DNA from: CALRQJ02 sp943370285
GTDB lineage: Bacteria > Bacteroidota > Bacteroidia > Chitinophagales > Chitinophagaceae
Length of the DNA stretch: 64,000 bases
Assembly: GCA_943370285.1 (NCBI GenBank)
Contig: CALRQJ020000006.1
Coordinates: 62,001 to 126,000, forward strand
Direction of reading: 5' to 3'
This document shows positions 44,901 to 53,867 of this stretch, piece after piece (the first letter of the stretch is position 1; every line of letters begins with the position of its first letter). A model generated the notes under the pieces. That model made no database searches. It had not been told where the DNA came from and was given only the letters and a program-made list of their open reading frames with translations. Both the position numbers and the translations under genes were made by a program.

Positions 44901-47449
44901 TTTCCTCCCGTACAAGTAAATATCAAAGGCGTATAACTAATAGTTGGCGGTACTAAATCGAGGTACACACCATCAAATTCATCTGCCCCAATATCGGGTA
45001 ATGTTCCTCCTCCATTTACAGAACCGGCAGGACCGGGTCGTACATCATTATCAAAGTCAATAGTGATGCCCGATACAGCTGTGCCACCCGATTCTAGTTG
45101 GGTGGGTGTTACACCTAAATTCAAGTGTAGATCACCTGAAGTGGTATTAACAAACGTGGTTGTAATACCAGATAAAGAATTATTATCACCGTTTGAGGCT
45201 AATTTCCACCCTGCAAAGTTTTGAGCCGATGTCCAAAAACCAGTGGTTGAAGCGTTGGCATTTAATACGTTATAATTTGCAGCGTTGGCGCCCCAGCCTG
45301 TTGCTGTTGCAGTTGTAGCACCAAAATTATTAGCAATGGCATAATGGCTGCCCGTTCCACCACTCCTGTTATTGTTAATGATATTGTTTAAAATTTCAAC
45401 AGGCGCTGTTCTGGCAGTAGCAGAAAAGTCTGTTCTGGCAATACCAAAGCTTGGTTGAGCGCCTGCAGCAACTGTACCTTCTATATGAATAGAATTATAA
45501 TAAATTTTACTGGTTGGGTCAGGAGTTGAACCGTTGTTGGCCTGAATACCAAGAAAAGCCGTGTTAGTGGTTTGGCCAACACCCAATGAAATCATATTAT
45601 TATGAATGGTTACCGCCGTAGTACCAGAACGTACCACAATGCCTACAACAACAGAGGGAGCTGTTGCGGTTATACTTGTTCCTTCATTGGTTAAATTGTA
45701 AATTCTATTGCGACTTATTGTAGAATTTGTTGCATTACCATGTGCAATACCGGCAACATAACTACCAGTCGTTGTCGTATTGATATTAGCAAGGCTATGA
45801 ATAATATTTTGAGAGATGACATTATTAGTGCCGATACCCACTTGTATTCCTGTAACTGCAGTGTTGCCATTTGCAATTGAAGTATTCGCAGCGTTGGTAA
45901 CTATATTACTGATGGTATTTTGAGTAATAGAATAAGTTGCGGCGTTACCAGCTGCTGCTGCAGTCATGATACCCCTTACAAAACCAGAAGTACCGGTACC
46001 ATAAGACGCTAAGTTACGAATGGTATTGCCTGAAATTGTAATAGTGCTAGGGGTACTAGGTAAATTAATACCGGCCACCAAAGCGTTGCCTGTTGTTAAA
46101 CCAAGGGTACCACCGCGGATATTATCTGTTGTGGTATTACCAATGGTATTGCCTGAAATAGTCATTGCTGCAGCAACACCCGAAACATTAATACCCGTAA
46201 CGCTACCAGCAATTGTAGCTGTGATGCCCGAACTGGTTAAAGAACCAATTGTATTATTTTGAATAGCGATTGTTCCGGTTGAACTGGAGTTAATACCAAC
46301 TACCAGTCCACCGGTTGTGGTGGAAGTAGCCCTTATATTATCTACGCCTGTTGTTGCGCCTATGGTGTTACCGGTTACGTTGCCGATATTAAAATTACCA
46401 GACGTAACATTGATACCGCAAATAATTCCATTGACTGTTGTAGCACCACTACTCGTATTTAAAGTAATATTTGCAATTGTATTACCCTGAATACTATTTA
46501 CTGTAGTTGTAGTGCCGGCTGATACATTGATGGCTACAAATCTGCTTGCAATAGTACCGGCCATGGCATAAGCAGTTCCGCCGGCATTTGCTGCTGAGCC
46601 ACCAATAAAGTTATTGGTGATAATGTAACCACTTCCACTTGTAATAGTTATTACATTATGCGTATTAGCAGTCAAATATGTTCTTGTTGCCGTTTGATAA
46701 AAACTATTCCCACTTATCGTCCATGTGGAGTTTGCAGTATTAGCATTGATACCATTGCTTGCGCCATTGGCATTAAAATAATCATAAATAGCATTATTGG
46801 TGATAGATATACCACTATTATCAATAGCCGTACTTGTTCCAAAAGAATAAATGCCATTAATGGGTAAATTGGTACCAGCAGGACCAATGTTATTATTGCT
46901 TATGGTGTTGTTGTCGTTTCCCGTAACCGAACCGGTACCAAAATAAATAACGCCAAATCCCGATGAAAGGGCCGAACCGGTTGAGCCTAAAACTGAACAT
47001 TTGGTTATGGTATTATTACTAGCGTCACTGGTAAATCTTATGGTGGAAGCACCGGTTTGTCCTGAAATGTTGGAGATGGTAAGGCTATTTCCTCCGGCAT
47101 TAAGCCCATCAATGGTAACATTGTCGGCACCGTTCAAATCAATTAAATGACCGGCAATATCACCACTAATTGTTCTAGATGCTCCACCGGAAGGACTAAT
47201 GATTATGCTAGTATAATTAGCAGCACCACTGTCTTTTGCGTTTAGAACAGCACTGGCTGTTTCGGTACTATTTGCCGTAATGGCAATTGAAATAGCACCA
47301 GTATGCGTACCTGCATTAATCTGATCGAATGCAGCTTTTAAAGTGCTGTAAGAAGCAGCTGGTGTACCGCCTGTTGCAGTAAGATTGATTTGAGCAAAAA
47401 GCTGTGCAGTAAATAGCACTGAAAAAAACAGTAAATAAATTTTTTTCAT
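41954..47449 (-). CDS. Giant secreted beta-helix protein with T9SS type A sorting domain
   Basis: The 1,831-residue protein has a signal peptide (MKKIYLLFFSVLFTAQLFAQ) and two long parallel beta-helix regions rich in Asn, Thr, Ser and Gly: one about 90-720 (many NNTI/ISGNTIGN turns) and one about 980-1420, separated by an Ig-like/metal-free domain (PPTISYTPLIFTCTGG). Further strands follow. The C-terminal 90 residues (FPNPAASVVNVLVATPN ... LQSGAYLVKM) are a type IX secretion sorting domain. The protein should be exported by T9SS and attached to the cell surface. Adhesion or polysaccharide binding is an inference from the fold. No catalytic residues were identified. A strong terminator follows. 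Confidence 0.92.
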   Translation of the reverse strand: MKKIYLLFFSVLFTAQLFAQINLTATGGTPAASYSTLKAAFDQINAGTHTGAISIAITANSTETASAVLNAKDSGAANYTSIIISPSGGASRTISGDIAGHLIDLNGADNVTIDGLNAGGNSLTISNISGQTGASTIRFTSDASNNTITKCSVLGSTGSALSSGFGVIYFGTGSVTGNDNNTISNNNIGPAGTNLPINGIYSFGTSTAIDNSGISITNNAIYDYFNANGASNGINANTANSTWTISGNSFYQTATRTYLTANTHNVITITSGSGYIITNNFIGGSAANAGGTAYAMAGTIASRFVAINVSAGTTTTVNSIQGNTIANITLNTSSGATTVNGIICGINVTSGNFNIGNVTGNTIGATTGVDNIRATSTTTGGLVVGINSSSTGTIAIQNNTIGSLTSSGITATIAGSVTGINVSGVAAAMTISGNTIGNTTTDNIRGGTLGLTTGNALVAGINLPSTPSTITISGNTIRNLASYGTGTSGFVRGIMTAAAAGNAATYSITQNTISNIVTNAANTSIANGNTAVTGIQVGIGTNNVISQNIIHSLANINTTTTGSYVAGIAHGNATNSTISRNRIYNLTNEGTSITATAPSVVVGIVVRSGTTAVTIHNNMISLGVGQTTNTAFLGIQANNGSTPDPTSKIYYNSIHIEGTVAAGAQPSFGIARTDFSATARTAPVEILNNIINNNRSGGTGSHYAIANNFGATTATATGWGANAANYNVLNANASTTGFWTSAQNFAGWKLASNGDNNSLSGITTTFVNTTSGDLHLNLGVTPTQLESGGTAVSGITIDFDNDVRPGPAGSVNGGGTLPDIGADEFDGVYLDLVPPTISYTPLIFTCTGGNRTLVATITDGSGVPTSGLGLPRLFWKINAGAYTAVTGTSLGGGQYQFSFGAGAVLGDVVSYYIVAQDNAGTPNVGSFPSVGASGFASNPPNATTPPTTPSSYTISPVLNGTYTVGAAGNYTSLTAAITAYNNSCLGGPVVFNLIDAAYTTTSDTIRTNPDASATNTLTIKPTLSNTTITGNTSTATLVLLGADYITIDGDIGSTANTICPPSTATRNLTISNSNASTASAVIWITADGANGANNNTIKSCNISGNAPTTTGLAMGIGGATIGTGSTSALNNNNSFINNNISKAQVGIYTAGISNSIKNEGTTINQNLLNTAAPNNIGRGGIMAFFENNMTVNGNNISKIINTTSTDTWAISLGLNAFSTSSTAGAECSNVTISNNIIDSIRQTNTFSAIGIFLSPGTTGTSEISNNMISGVAANGTAGDFSCGIFILPTAGSTTKVYHNTVAMTGTLTSGTEESYALAVSGGTLPTLDIRNNIFVNTQNNGTGLNYAIGLTYTAFTNITCDNNNLFTSTGALYSLGATASIATPTNQTTLAAWQTATGKDAASKNIVPVFVSTSDLHLSNAAGVNCVLDGFAVPVSVTNDIDCGTRDAAAPDMGADEFTAVAAATLAATTGGAQVCTNAVVSAAGTQYKDSICNVVARILPNGASPVTGSINSCVTIDGSVQLYGGRAYVQRHFDFTPSVNPATATARITLYVLQSEFTTYNSNNGTEPDLMTGPSDMSGISNLRITQYSGTGTAPGNYTGTATLIDPIDGDIVWNSVQGWWEISFNVTGFSGFYIHSGTGVLPVTIVSLSAYKEGRNNQLIWTTATEQSNRGFEIQKSKDGINYTSIGFVNSRANSGNSNVQLKYQFTDVNVSGTKQFYRLLQVDVDGRGKLSNTVIVKGDKPNETVLDGLFPNPAASVVNVLVATPNRTSITLLVTDVTGKVLSRKQVTAETGTNTIPVEISRLQSGAYLVKMICSSGCESAPLKFIKQ

Positions 47450-47634
47450 ACAGTTTAGTTTTGGGTGAAAAAGATGAAAGAATTGATGCGCAGGGCTCCC
47501 TAAAAGAAATTTACAGGTAAATATATTTTATACAATAATACTAATTCAGGCTTTATAGTGAAAATTATTTTTAAACCAAAATAGCGTTAATAGTTGTGGC
47601 TTCAGTGATTCCAAAACTTTGAAGAATATTTGCG

Positions 47635-47678
47635 ATTGACATTAAATTGCCTAATATGCGGGAACCTACAATGTCAAT
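47635..47678. repeat. 9-bp perfect inverted repeat in the divergent intergenic region
   Basis: ATTGACATT (47635-47643) and AATGTCAAT (47670-47678) are separated by 26 nt in the 386-bp gap 47450-47835 between divergent genes. It could be an operator for either gene or a chance match. I see no repeat of families A-E and no gene in this gap. A near-consensus TATCTTCG at 47821-47828 ends 7 nt before the ndpA-like start. Confidence 0.3.
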
Positions 47679-47835
47679 TAACTATTTGGAGGTAGTATAA
47701 AATAAAAAAATTTCAAGGTCTATGCAAGAGAACTAAAAAGGGATAAACAAACTACTATTCCTATTCATCCCATTTTTCCAGCAATTTATATCCCACCCCC
47801 CAATTTCCTCACCTTGCCCCTATCTTCGCTGTATT

Positions 47836-48882
47836 ATGACAGGTATCGACAGCGTACAATTACAACAGGTAGTAGTGCATAAAGTGGGTAATCCAACCCG
47901 TGGCGAAGCACTTAAACTTTCTACCCATGCCCTTACTTTAAACGATGATATCGTAAAGGGCTTATTGACCAAATATTTTCTAGCACCATTCAATGAAAAT
48001 GAACAATACCATTTCACCCATATTAGCGATGTGGGCATGAATGAAGTATATCATTTTGTAACGCAAATATTTGATAACAGTGAACAGTTTATGCCTCAGG
48101 CGGCTTTATTGGCTCAATTTTTATATGCCAAAAGCACCCATGTAAAAGTGAAAGAAGGCGAATTGTATGTGGCTCGTTTTGAGCAAGTGCCTTTTGGTAG
48201 CGAATATGTAGAAGCCATTGGTATTTTTAAAAGCGAAACCAAAGAAACTTTTTTGAAAGTGTTTCCCCATGGGCAAAGCTGGGAAGTAATGGCCGAAGAT
48301 GGTATCAACATCAACAAGCTAGACAAAGGCTGTTTGGTATTTAAACAAAACCGAGCCGAAGGCTATGTTGTTTGTGTAGTAGATGCCACCAATAAAAACA
48401 ACGATGCCCAATATTGGATCAATGATTTTTTACAAGTAACGCCGTATGCCGATAGTTATCACTACACCGACAAATACCTCGGCTTGTGCAAATTATTTAT
48501 CGACAATGAGTATGCCGATAAGTTTGAAGTGAGTAAAACTGATCGAATTGATTTGCTGAACCGCAGCATGGATTATTTTAAAACCAAAGAACAATTTAAA
48601 CTGGAAGAATTTACGGATGAAGTAATTCATCACCCCGAAGTAGTGGAAAGCTTTATGCAGTTTAAGAAAAATTATGAAGTAGCTCGGCATGTGGAAATAG
48701 GTGATGAATTTGACATTAACCTGGCAGCGGTAAAAAAGCAAGCCAAAGTGTTTAAATCCATATTAAAATTGGATAAAAACTTTCATGTGTACATTCACGG
48801 TCGCAGAGATTTAATTGAAAAAGGCTACGATGAATTTAGCGGGAAACATTTTTACAAATTGTACTTTGATGAAGAAGCTTAA
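47836..48882 (+). CDS. NdpA-like nucleoid-associated protein
   Basis: The 348-residue protein fits the 37-kDa nucleoid-associated protein family (NdpA/YejK): QLQQVVVHKVGNPTRGEAL, EVYHFVTQIFDN, LARFEQVPFGSEYVEAIGIFKSE (positions 120-145), AEGYVVCVVDATN, and near the end FHVYIHGRRDLIEKGYDE. Family members bind the nucleoid; precise function is unknown, and relatives occur in defence contexts too. It converges with the DUF2490 gene, overlapping by 4 bp at the stops. Confidence 0.88.
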   Translation: MTGIDSVQLQQVVVHKVGNPTRGEALKLSTHALTLNDDIVKGLLTKYFLAPFNENEQYHFTHISDVGMNEVYHFVTQIFDNSEQFMPQAALLAQFLYAKSTHVKVKEGELYVARFEQVPFGSEYVEAIGIFKSETKETFLKVFPHGQSWEVMAEDGININKLDKGCLVFKQNRAEGYVVCVVDATNKNNDAQYWINDFLQVTPYADSYHYTDKYLGLCKLFIDNEYADKFEVSKTDRIDLLNRSMDYFKTKEQFKLEEFTDEVIHHPEVVESFMQFKKNYEVARHVEIGDEFDINLAAVKKQAKVFKSILKLDKNFHVYIHGRRDLIEKGYDEFSGKHFYKLYFDEEA

Positions 48883-49658
48883 TTAGCAGAATGCTGGTAA
48901 TTGGTTGCCGAATGTGGGTGCTTTGCTTTGCGCCAATCTAATTTCTGAATTACCCATACCGCTAACGTATGGTTTTGTGTATAATCAAACACATCTGTAG
49001 CGGCATTATAACCACTCAGTACATAACGTTGCACATAACCCGTCATGTATTGCGTATTACCGTGTTGTACGCCAAACATCAGTGAAGCCCTAAACTGATC
49101 AAAAGCATTGTAACGAACCACTTTACCAAAGTTGAAGAGGGCTTCATTACCAATGGTTACAAACGGTATGTTTTTACCCCAATGTAGTTTGGGCAATGTT
49201 TTTCTTAGTGTAGTTTGAAAACGTAAGCGATGATTAAATTGGTAGCCATCCAACAATTTTCCATCAGCCGATTTTTGCCTAAACCTAGCATCATAGCGAA
49301 TTCTATTGGTAAGGGCATAATTAGGAGCCAATGGTGTAGAAAACACCACCTGTGCCCAAGGCCTGTGTTCTTTTCTTTCTAAAGCAGTATTTGTAGCACC
49401 AACGGGTAATAACAAAAAAGCATAACCACAGGTAATAGCCGTTTGTGGTAATTGATAGGTAATGCCGGTACGAGCAACAAAAAAACCACCATTATTTACG
49501 TAGTGAAAATCGTTCCAAATGGCCCATTTTTTAGCGATGGTAGCTGAGGATAAATAAGCTCCCCAAAATTGTTGCTTAACAGTAGTTCGTTTTTGTTGGG
49601 CGGTAGCTGTAAAAGAAAATATGCATACTACAAATAATAAAACAGTAAACGGCTTCAT
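48879..49658 (-). CDS. DUF2490 family outer-membrane-like protein
   Basis: A signal peptide (MKPFTVLLFVVCIFSFTATAQ) precedes a beta-rich protein with alternating aromatic strands (WAIWNDFHYVNNGGFFVARTG, YALTNRIRYDARFR, RASLMFGVQHGN), matching DUF2490. The pattern fits a small beta-barrel in the outer membrane. Function unknown. A TAATTTTG box ends 7 nt before the ATG. Confidence 0.85.
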   Translation of the reverse strand: MKPFTVLLFVVCIFSFTATAQQKRTTVKQQFWGAYLSSATIAKKWAIWNDFHYVNNGGFFVARTGITYQLPQTAITCGYAFLLLPVGATNTALERKEHRPWAQVVFSTPLAPNYALTNRIRYDARFRQKSADGKLLDGYQFNHRLRFQTTLRKTLPKLHWGKNIPFVTIGNEALFNFGKVVRYNAFDQFRASLMFGVQHGNTQYMTGYVQRYVLSGYNAATDVFDYTQNHTLAVWVIQKLDWRKAKHPHSATNYQHSAN

Positions 49659-49665
49659 AAGAATA

Positions 49666-49673
49666 CAAAATTA
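49666..49673 (-). promoter_or_regulatory. -7 box of the DUF2490 gene
   Basis: On the minus strand TAATTTTG is an exact TAnnTTTG box, 7 nt upstream of the ATG. The leader would be a few bases at most. No -33 element seen. Confidence 0.35.
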
Positions 49674-49766
49674 GCTTTTCGGTACCGTTATAATATTGAC
49701 TTCCATCATAGTTTATTCGGTTTAACCCACACAAAAAAATTAACTTAGCTCATTATATTAATCAGC

Positions 49767-51752
49767 ATGGAATTCAACCGCAAAAACTTGTCTAATCAAG
49801 ACCTCCGCTCTGTTTATAAAGCATTACTACTTCCTCGAATGATAGAAGAAAAAATGTTGGTCTTGCTACGTCAGGGTAAAATAAGCAAATGGTTTAGTGG
49901 TATTGGACAAGAAGCGATTGCCGTTGGTGCAACACTGGCATTAGACAAAGACGAATGGATTATGCCCCTGCATCGCAACCTTGGTGTGTTCACCACAAGG
50001 CAAATGCCCTTGCAACAATTATTCATGCAATGGCAGGGCAATAAAGAAGGCTATAGCAAAGGCAGAGAAAGAAGTTTTCATTTTGGCAGCAAGGAGCACC
50101 ATATCTGCGGCATGATTTCACATTTGGGTCCGCAATTAGCCATTGCCGATGGTGTTGCACTAGCCCATAAACTGCGACAAGAAAACAAAGTATCGCTGGC
50201 TTTTAGCGGCGATGGCGGCACTAGCGAAGGTGATTTTCACGAAGCATTGAATGTGGCAGCGGTGTGGGATTTACCTGTCATCTTTATCATCGAAAACAAT
50301 GGTTATGGTTTAAGTACGCCGGTAAATGAACAATACCGTTGCGATACATTGGTAAGCAAAGCAAAAGGCTATGGTATTGAAGGGGTGAGAATTGATGGCA
50401 ATAATATTTTAGAAGTGATGGATACGATAAGCGGGGTGAGAGATTATTGCATCAGCCAACAAAAACCGTATTTGATAGAATGTATGACGTTCAGGATGCG
50501 GGGGCATGAAGAAGCAAGTGGCACTAAATATGTACCGCCTCATTTGTTCGAAACTTGGGCAGCAAAAGATCCGGTCAAAAAATTTGAAACCTATTTGCTG
50601 CAACAACAAGTAGTAGACGAAGGTGTGATAGAGATTATTAAAAGTGAAATCAAAGATTATATTGAAACAGAATTGGCATTGGCTTATCAGGCGGCAGACA
50701 TTATTCCTAATACCAACGAAGAAGTAGCAGATGTATATGCCAAACGAGTAACACCTATTCAGCTACCACCAAACACCATTGGCGACACCAAAGAAATAAG
50801 ATTAATTGATGCTATAAAACAAGGCTTGCACCAAAGTATGCAGCAGCATAGCAATCTTATTTTAATGGGACAAGATATTGCGGAGTATGGCGGTGCCTTT
50901 AAAATAACCGAAGGTTTTGTAACCGATTTTGGTAAAGAAAGAGTTCGCAATACACCCTTATGCGAAAGTGCTATTGTTGGTGCTGCATTAGGATTGAGTT
51001 TAGAGGGCTATAAGGCAATGATGGAAATGCAGTTTGCCGATTTTGTAACTGTAGGTTTCAACCAAATTGTAAACAACTTAGCCAAAATACATTACCGTTG
51101 GGGGCAACATGCCGATGTGGTCATTCGTATGCCTACGGGTGGCGGTGTTGGTGCCGGTCCCTTTCACAGCCAAAGTACCGAAGCTTGGTTTACCCATGTG
51201 CCGGGGTTGAAAGTGGTGTATCCATCAAATCCGTACGATGCCAAAGGTTTATTGATTGCTGCTATAAACGACCCCAATCCGGTATTGTATTTTGAACACA
51301 AGGCTTTATACCGCAGTGTTAGCGGACAAGTGCCCGAAGCTTATTACGAATTACCAATTGGCAAAGCTGCCACTGTACATTCAGGTGATGATATCACCAT
51401 TATCACTTATGGAGCCGGGGTACATTGGGCGGTGGAGTATGCACAACAGCATCCGCAGATTAGTTTCGAAATACTTGACCTGCGTTCTTTATTGCCATTA
51501 GATTACGAGGCCATACAAACGGCTGTAGCCAAAACCGGCAAAGTATTAATACTGCACGAAGCCAATTTAACCGGCGGCATTGGTGCCGAAATTAGTGCTT
51601 GGATTAGCGAACATTGCTTTGAATTATTAGATGCTCCGGTGATGCGTTGTGCATCTTTAGATACACCTATTCCATTTAACATCGAATTAGAAAAGAATTA
51701 TATGGCAAAATCTAGATTGGGAGAATATATGGAACGATTGGTGGGGTATTGA
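49767..51752 (+). CDS. Fused alpha/beta E1 subunit of a branched-chain-type 2-oxoacid dehydrogenase
   Basis: The first half (about 1-330) is the E1 alpha part with the thiamine diphosphate motif GDGGTSEGDFHEALNVAA ... ENNGYG. The second half (about 345-661) is the E1 beta part: LMGQDIAEYGGAFKITEG, NTPLCESAIVGAALGLSL, MPTGGGVGAGPFHSQSTEAW. Joined to E2 and E3 subunits this oxidatively decarboxylates branched-chain or similar 2-oxoacids. Such single-chain E1 proteins are known in Bacteroidota. E2 and E3 genes are not in the window. It appears monocistronic. Confidence 0.94.
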   Translation: MEFNRKNLSNQDLRSVYKALLLPRMIEEKMLVLLRQGKISKWFSGIGQEAIAVGATLALDKDEWIMPLHRNLGVFTTRQMPLQQLFMQWQGNKEGYSKGRERSFHFGSKEHHICGMISHLGPQLAIADGVALAHKLRQENKVSLAFSGDGGTSEGDFHEALNVAAVWDLPVIFIIENNGYGLSTPVNEQYRCDTLVSKAKGYGIEGVRIDGNNILEVMDTISGVRDYCISQQKPYLIECMTFRMRGHEEASGTKYVPPHLFETWAAKDPVKKFETYLLQQQVVDEGVIEIIKSEIKDYIETELALAYQAADIIPNTNEEVADVYAKRVTPIQLPPNTIGDTKEIRLIDAIKQGLHQSMQQHSNLILMGQDIAEYGGAFKITEGFVTDFGKERVRNTPLCESAIVGAALGLSLEGYKAMMEMQFADFVTVGFNQIVNNLAKIHYRWGQHADVVIRMPTGGGVGAGPFHSQSTEAWFTHVPGLKVVYPSNPYDAKGLLIAAINDPNPVLYFEHKALYRSVSGQVPEAYYELPIGKAATVHSGDDITIITYGAGVHWAVEYAQQHPQISFEILDLRSLLPLDYEAIQTAVAKTGKVLILHEANLTGGIGAEISAWISEHCFELLDAPVMRCASLDTPIPFNIELEKNYMAKSRLGEYMERLVGY

Positions 51753-51810
51753 TTTGATTGTAAATTATTTCAATGGTTCTAATGGCGGTGCCAAGAAGAC
51801 AATAACGCAT

Positions 51811-51922
51811 TGTCATCCCGATTGTCCAGACAAGTCGGGAGAGGGAACCGTCTAACGAAATGTCATCCCGAGGAACGAGGGATCTGCTCAATAATAGTAC
51901 AAAAGCTCAAGAGACCCCGAAA
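51811..51922. repeat. Composite repeat (families A and D)
   Basis: TGTCATCCCGA units at 51811 and 51860 with a hairpin CCCGATTGTC/GACAAGTCGGG between 51817 and 51839, then a segment of 29 bp shared exactly with the repeat at 56755-56831, and finally the family D end GAGACCCCGAAAGGA at 51909-51924. Lies between the E1 and STM3941 genes. Confidence 0.75.
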
Positions 51923-51954
51923 GGACAAAAACGAATGAATAAATCAATATAAAT

Positions 51955-52515
51955 ATGTCAGACAATAACAGCATTGAAATTTCATTGAGTAAAACCAAGT
52001 TAACCAAACTCTTGATTTTTAGTATTTTGTTTTTACTAGCTGGGTTATGGATTATAATAGCAAATCCACAGAACAGTAATCCCTTTTTTAACAGTATTGC
52101 AGTAAAGACGGTTGCATCTTATGGCGCCCTAATTATGGGCATTTTCGGTATTTATTTTTTCACCAAAAAATTGATGGATAAAAAACCGGGTCTTGTGTTA
52201 AGCGACCAAGGGATAGTGGATAATACCAGTGCTTTCAATTTTGGACTTATTCCGTGGGTAGACATTGCTGCTATTTATGAGAGCTCCATACAAACCGGTA
52301 TTGCATCAAAACAATATTTCTTAACAATAGCGGTTGAAGACCCGGAAAAATATATTGCCAGAGAGACTAATTTTTTAAAACGAAAATTATTGATTGCAAA
52401 TTCAAAAAATTATGGTTCTCCCATTCATATTTCAACAAACGGTTTAAAAACAAATCACCAGGATTTATGCAAGTTGGCAAATGAATATTTTGAAAAGTTT
52501 AAAAATATAAGTTGA
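51955..52515 (+). CDS. STM3941 family membrane protein
   Basis: A 186-residue protein with two N-terminal membrane helices (LLIFSILFLLAGLWIIIAN and TVASYGALIMGIFGIYFF) and a cytosolic PH-like C-terminus (GLVLSDQGIVDNTSAFNFGLIPWVDI), matching the STM3941 family. Function unknown. Repeats lie on both sides (51811-51922 and 52628-52692). Confidence 0.8.
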   Translation: MSDNNSIEISLSKTKLTKLLIFSILFLLAGLWIIIANPQNSNPFFNSIAVKTVASYGALIMGIFGIYFFTKKLMDKKPGLVLSDQGIVDNTSAFNFGLIPWVDIAAIYESSIQTGIASKQYFLTIAVEDPEKYIARETNFLKRKLLIANSKNYGSPIHISTNGLKTNHQDLCKLANEYFEKFKNIS

Positions 52516-52627
52516 GATGAATGGTCTGTTTTGTACAACTTGTGCCGCAAAATATTAGAAACACTTGTTTGCCTGGTTCTCTTTCGATGGCCGTATGTTA
52601 GCTAAACATGGAATATTAAATAAATCT

Positions 52628-52692
52628 TAGCTTCCATCGGAGCGGCATGAAACAAAACCATTTTAGGGTTTCTAACGGATACCCCGAAAGGA
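52628..52692. repeat. Composite repeat (families C and D)
   Basis: A family C palindrome variant CTTCC-ATC-GGAGC, then GGCATGAAACAAAACCATTT, then GGGTTTCTAACGGATACCCCGAAAGGA-like sequence in parts. It matches the second half of the 111-bp repeats at 54999 and 56851 with a few changes. Confidence 0.8.
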
Positions 52693-52703
52693 AGAAAACG
52701 CTT

Positions 52704-53639
52704 TTATATTAACTCTAATTTCATTTTGTCACGGCCAAATATTCTAAGGCTTGCAATGTTTTTTGTATTGATATTAATTTTCCGCACTTCAATTTCTGGT
52801 AAATATATTTTTTTGAATGAACAAATAGCACTTAAACTCCTTTCTCTGTAATCGGAATTTAAATAAAGACAAATCTCAGGGGTAATTGGAAAGAAAAACT
52901 CAAAGGATCCATTTAATCCACCAATGCTAACTGTTTTATCATTAAATCTAAAAAATCCAGGATTGTCTGATGTTATAAATTCATTTTTATCAAATGCAAA
53001 CAATAAAAAAGGTTTTATACTAATTATGTCATCAATAATATTATCAAAAACAAAATAGTTTTTATGATCAACAAAACCCATTAAATATAACCCCTTTTGA
53101 TATTCTTCATTTTGGCCTTTAGTTAAAACATATTCTTTCACTCTATCAATTAAATTAGGGGATAATTGATATCCAATTTTTGTTGCTTGATTTTTAAGTT
53201 CGTTAACATATTCTTGAATAATAGCTTCGTTTTTATGAGTATCTATTAGATTGTTTAAAAGTTGATTTCTTGTAGATGGATTTCGACGTTTTATTGTTAA
53301 TAATGTTTTTAAAAGGAGACGATATTCATCAATTGAAAGTCTTATATCAATTTGTTCGTCAACTTCTTTAATTTTCTTGACTAATTTTCTGTATTGATTT
53401 TCTTGATTCTTAAATGCGGATCTTTCAATTATATATGCATCTTTAATGTCATTAAGATTAGAGACTTCATTTAGATTAAATTTAAAATAATCGGTATCGT
53501 AACAAACTTGTGCAGGGTAACAAGCGGTGGTTTTTAAGTTATCTTTTTTTCTTTTGAATAACTGATTGTTCTTGTTGCAAAACTCTTTTAAATAACATTC
53601 TGGTACGTAATGATGTTTTTTGGGATTTTGTTGGTTCAT
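52704..53639 (-). CDS. DUF4238 family protein
   Basis: The N-terminus KKHHYVPECYLKEFCNKNN is the DUF4238 signature, followed by LFKRKKDNLK and YDTDYF. Later parts include FITSDNPGF and FFFPITPEICLYL, also typical. At 311 residues it is of normal length. DUF4238 proteins are of unknown biochemical function and scattered in genomes, often in accessory regions; a nuclease-like role has been suggested only by context. The gene is far more AT-rich than the E1 gene nearby, suggesting transfer. Confidence 0.85.
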   Translation of the reverse strand: MNQQNPKKHHYVPECYLKEFCNKNNQLFKRKKDNLKTTACYPAQVCYDTDYFKFNLNEVSNLNDIKDAYIIERSAFKNQENQYRKLVKKIKEVDEQIDIRLSIDEYRLLLKTLLTIKRRNPSTRNQLLNNLIDTHKNEAIIQEYVNELKNQATKIGYQLSPNLIDRVKEYVLTKGQNEEYQKGLYLMGFVDHKNYFVFDNIIDDIISIKPFLLFAFDKNEFITSDNPGFFRFNDKTVSIGGLNGSFEFFFPITPEICLYLNSDYRERSLSAICSFKKIYLPEIEVRKININTKNIASLRIFGRDKMKLELI

Positions 53640-53867
53640 GCTAATTTTTGTTCAATCATTTTCAATTGAAAATACATTTTTACTCCTTTCAAAATCTTTT
53701 TCAATAAAAGAACACTTCTAATTCTTTACCTTCATTATCGTCATATGGTCTCTAAGGGAGAACCCGAATTGACAAAAAAATCACAAATTGTCTTTGTAAT
53801 TTTATTTACCTCAATTATTAGTATATCAAATCAACATTAGATACATACCCCATAAATCAAATAGCGC

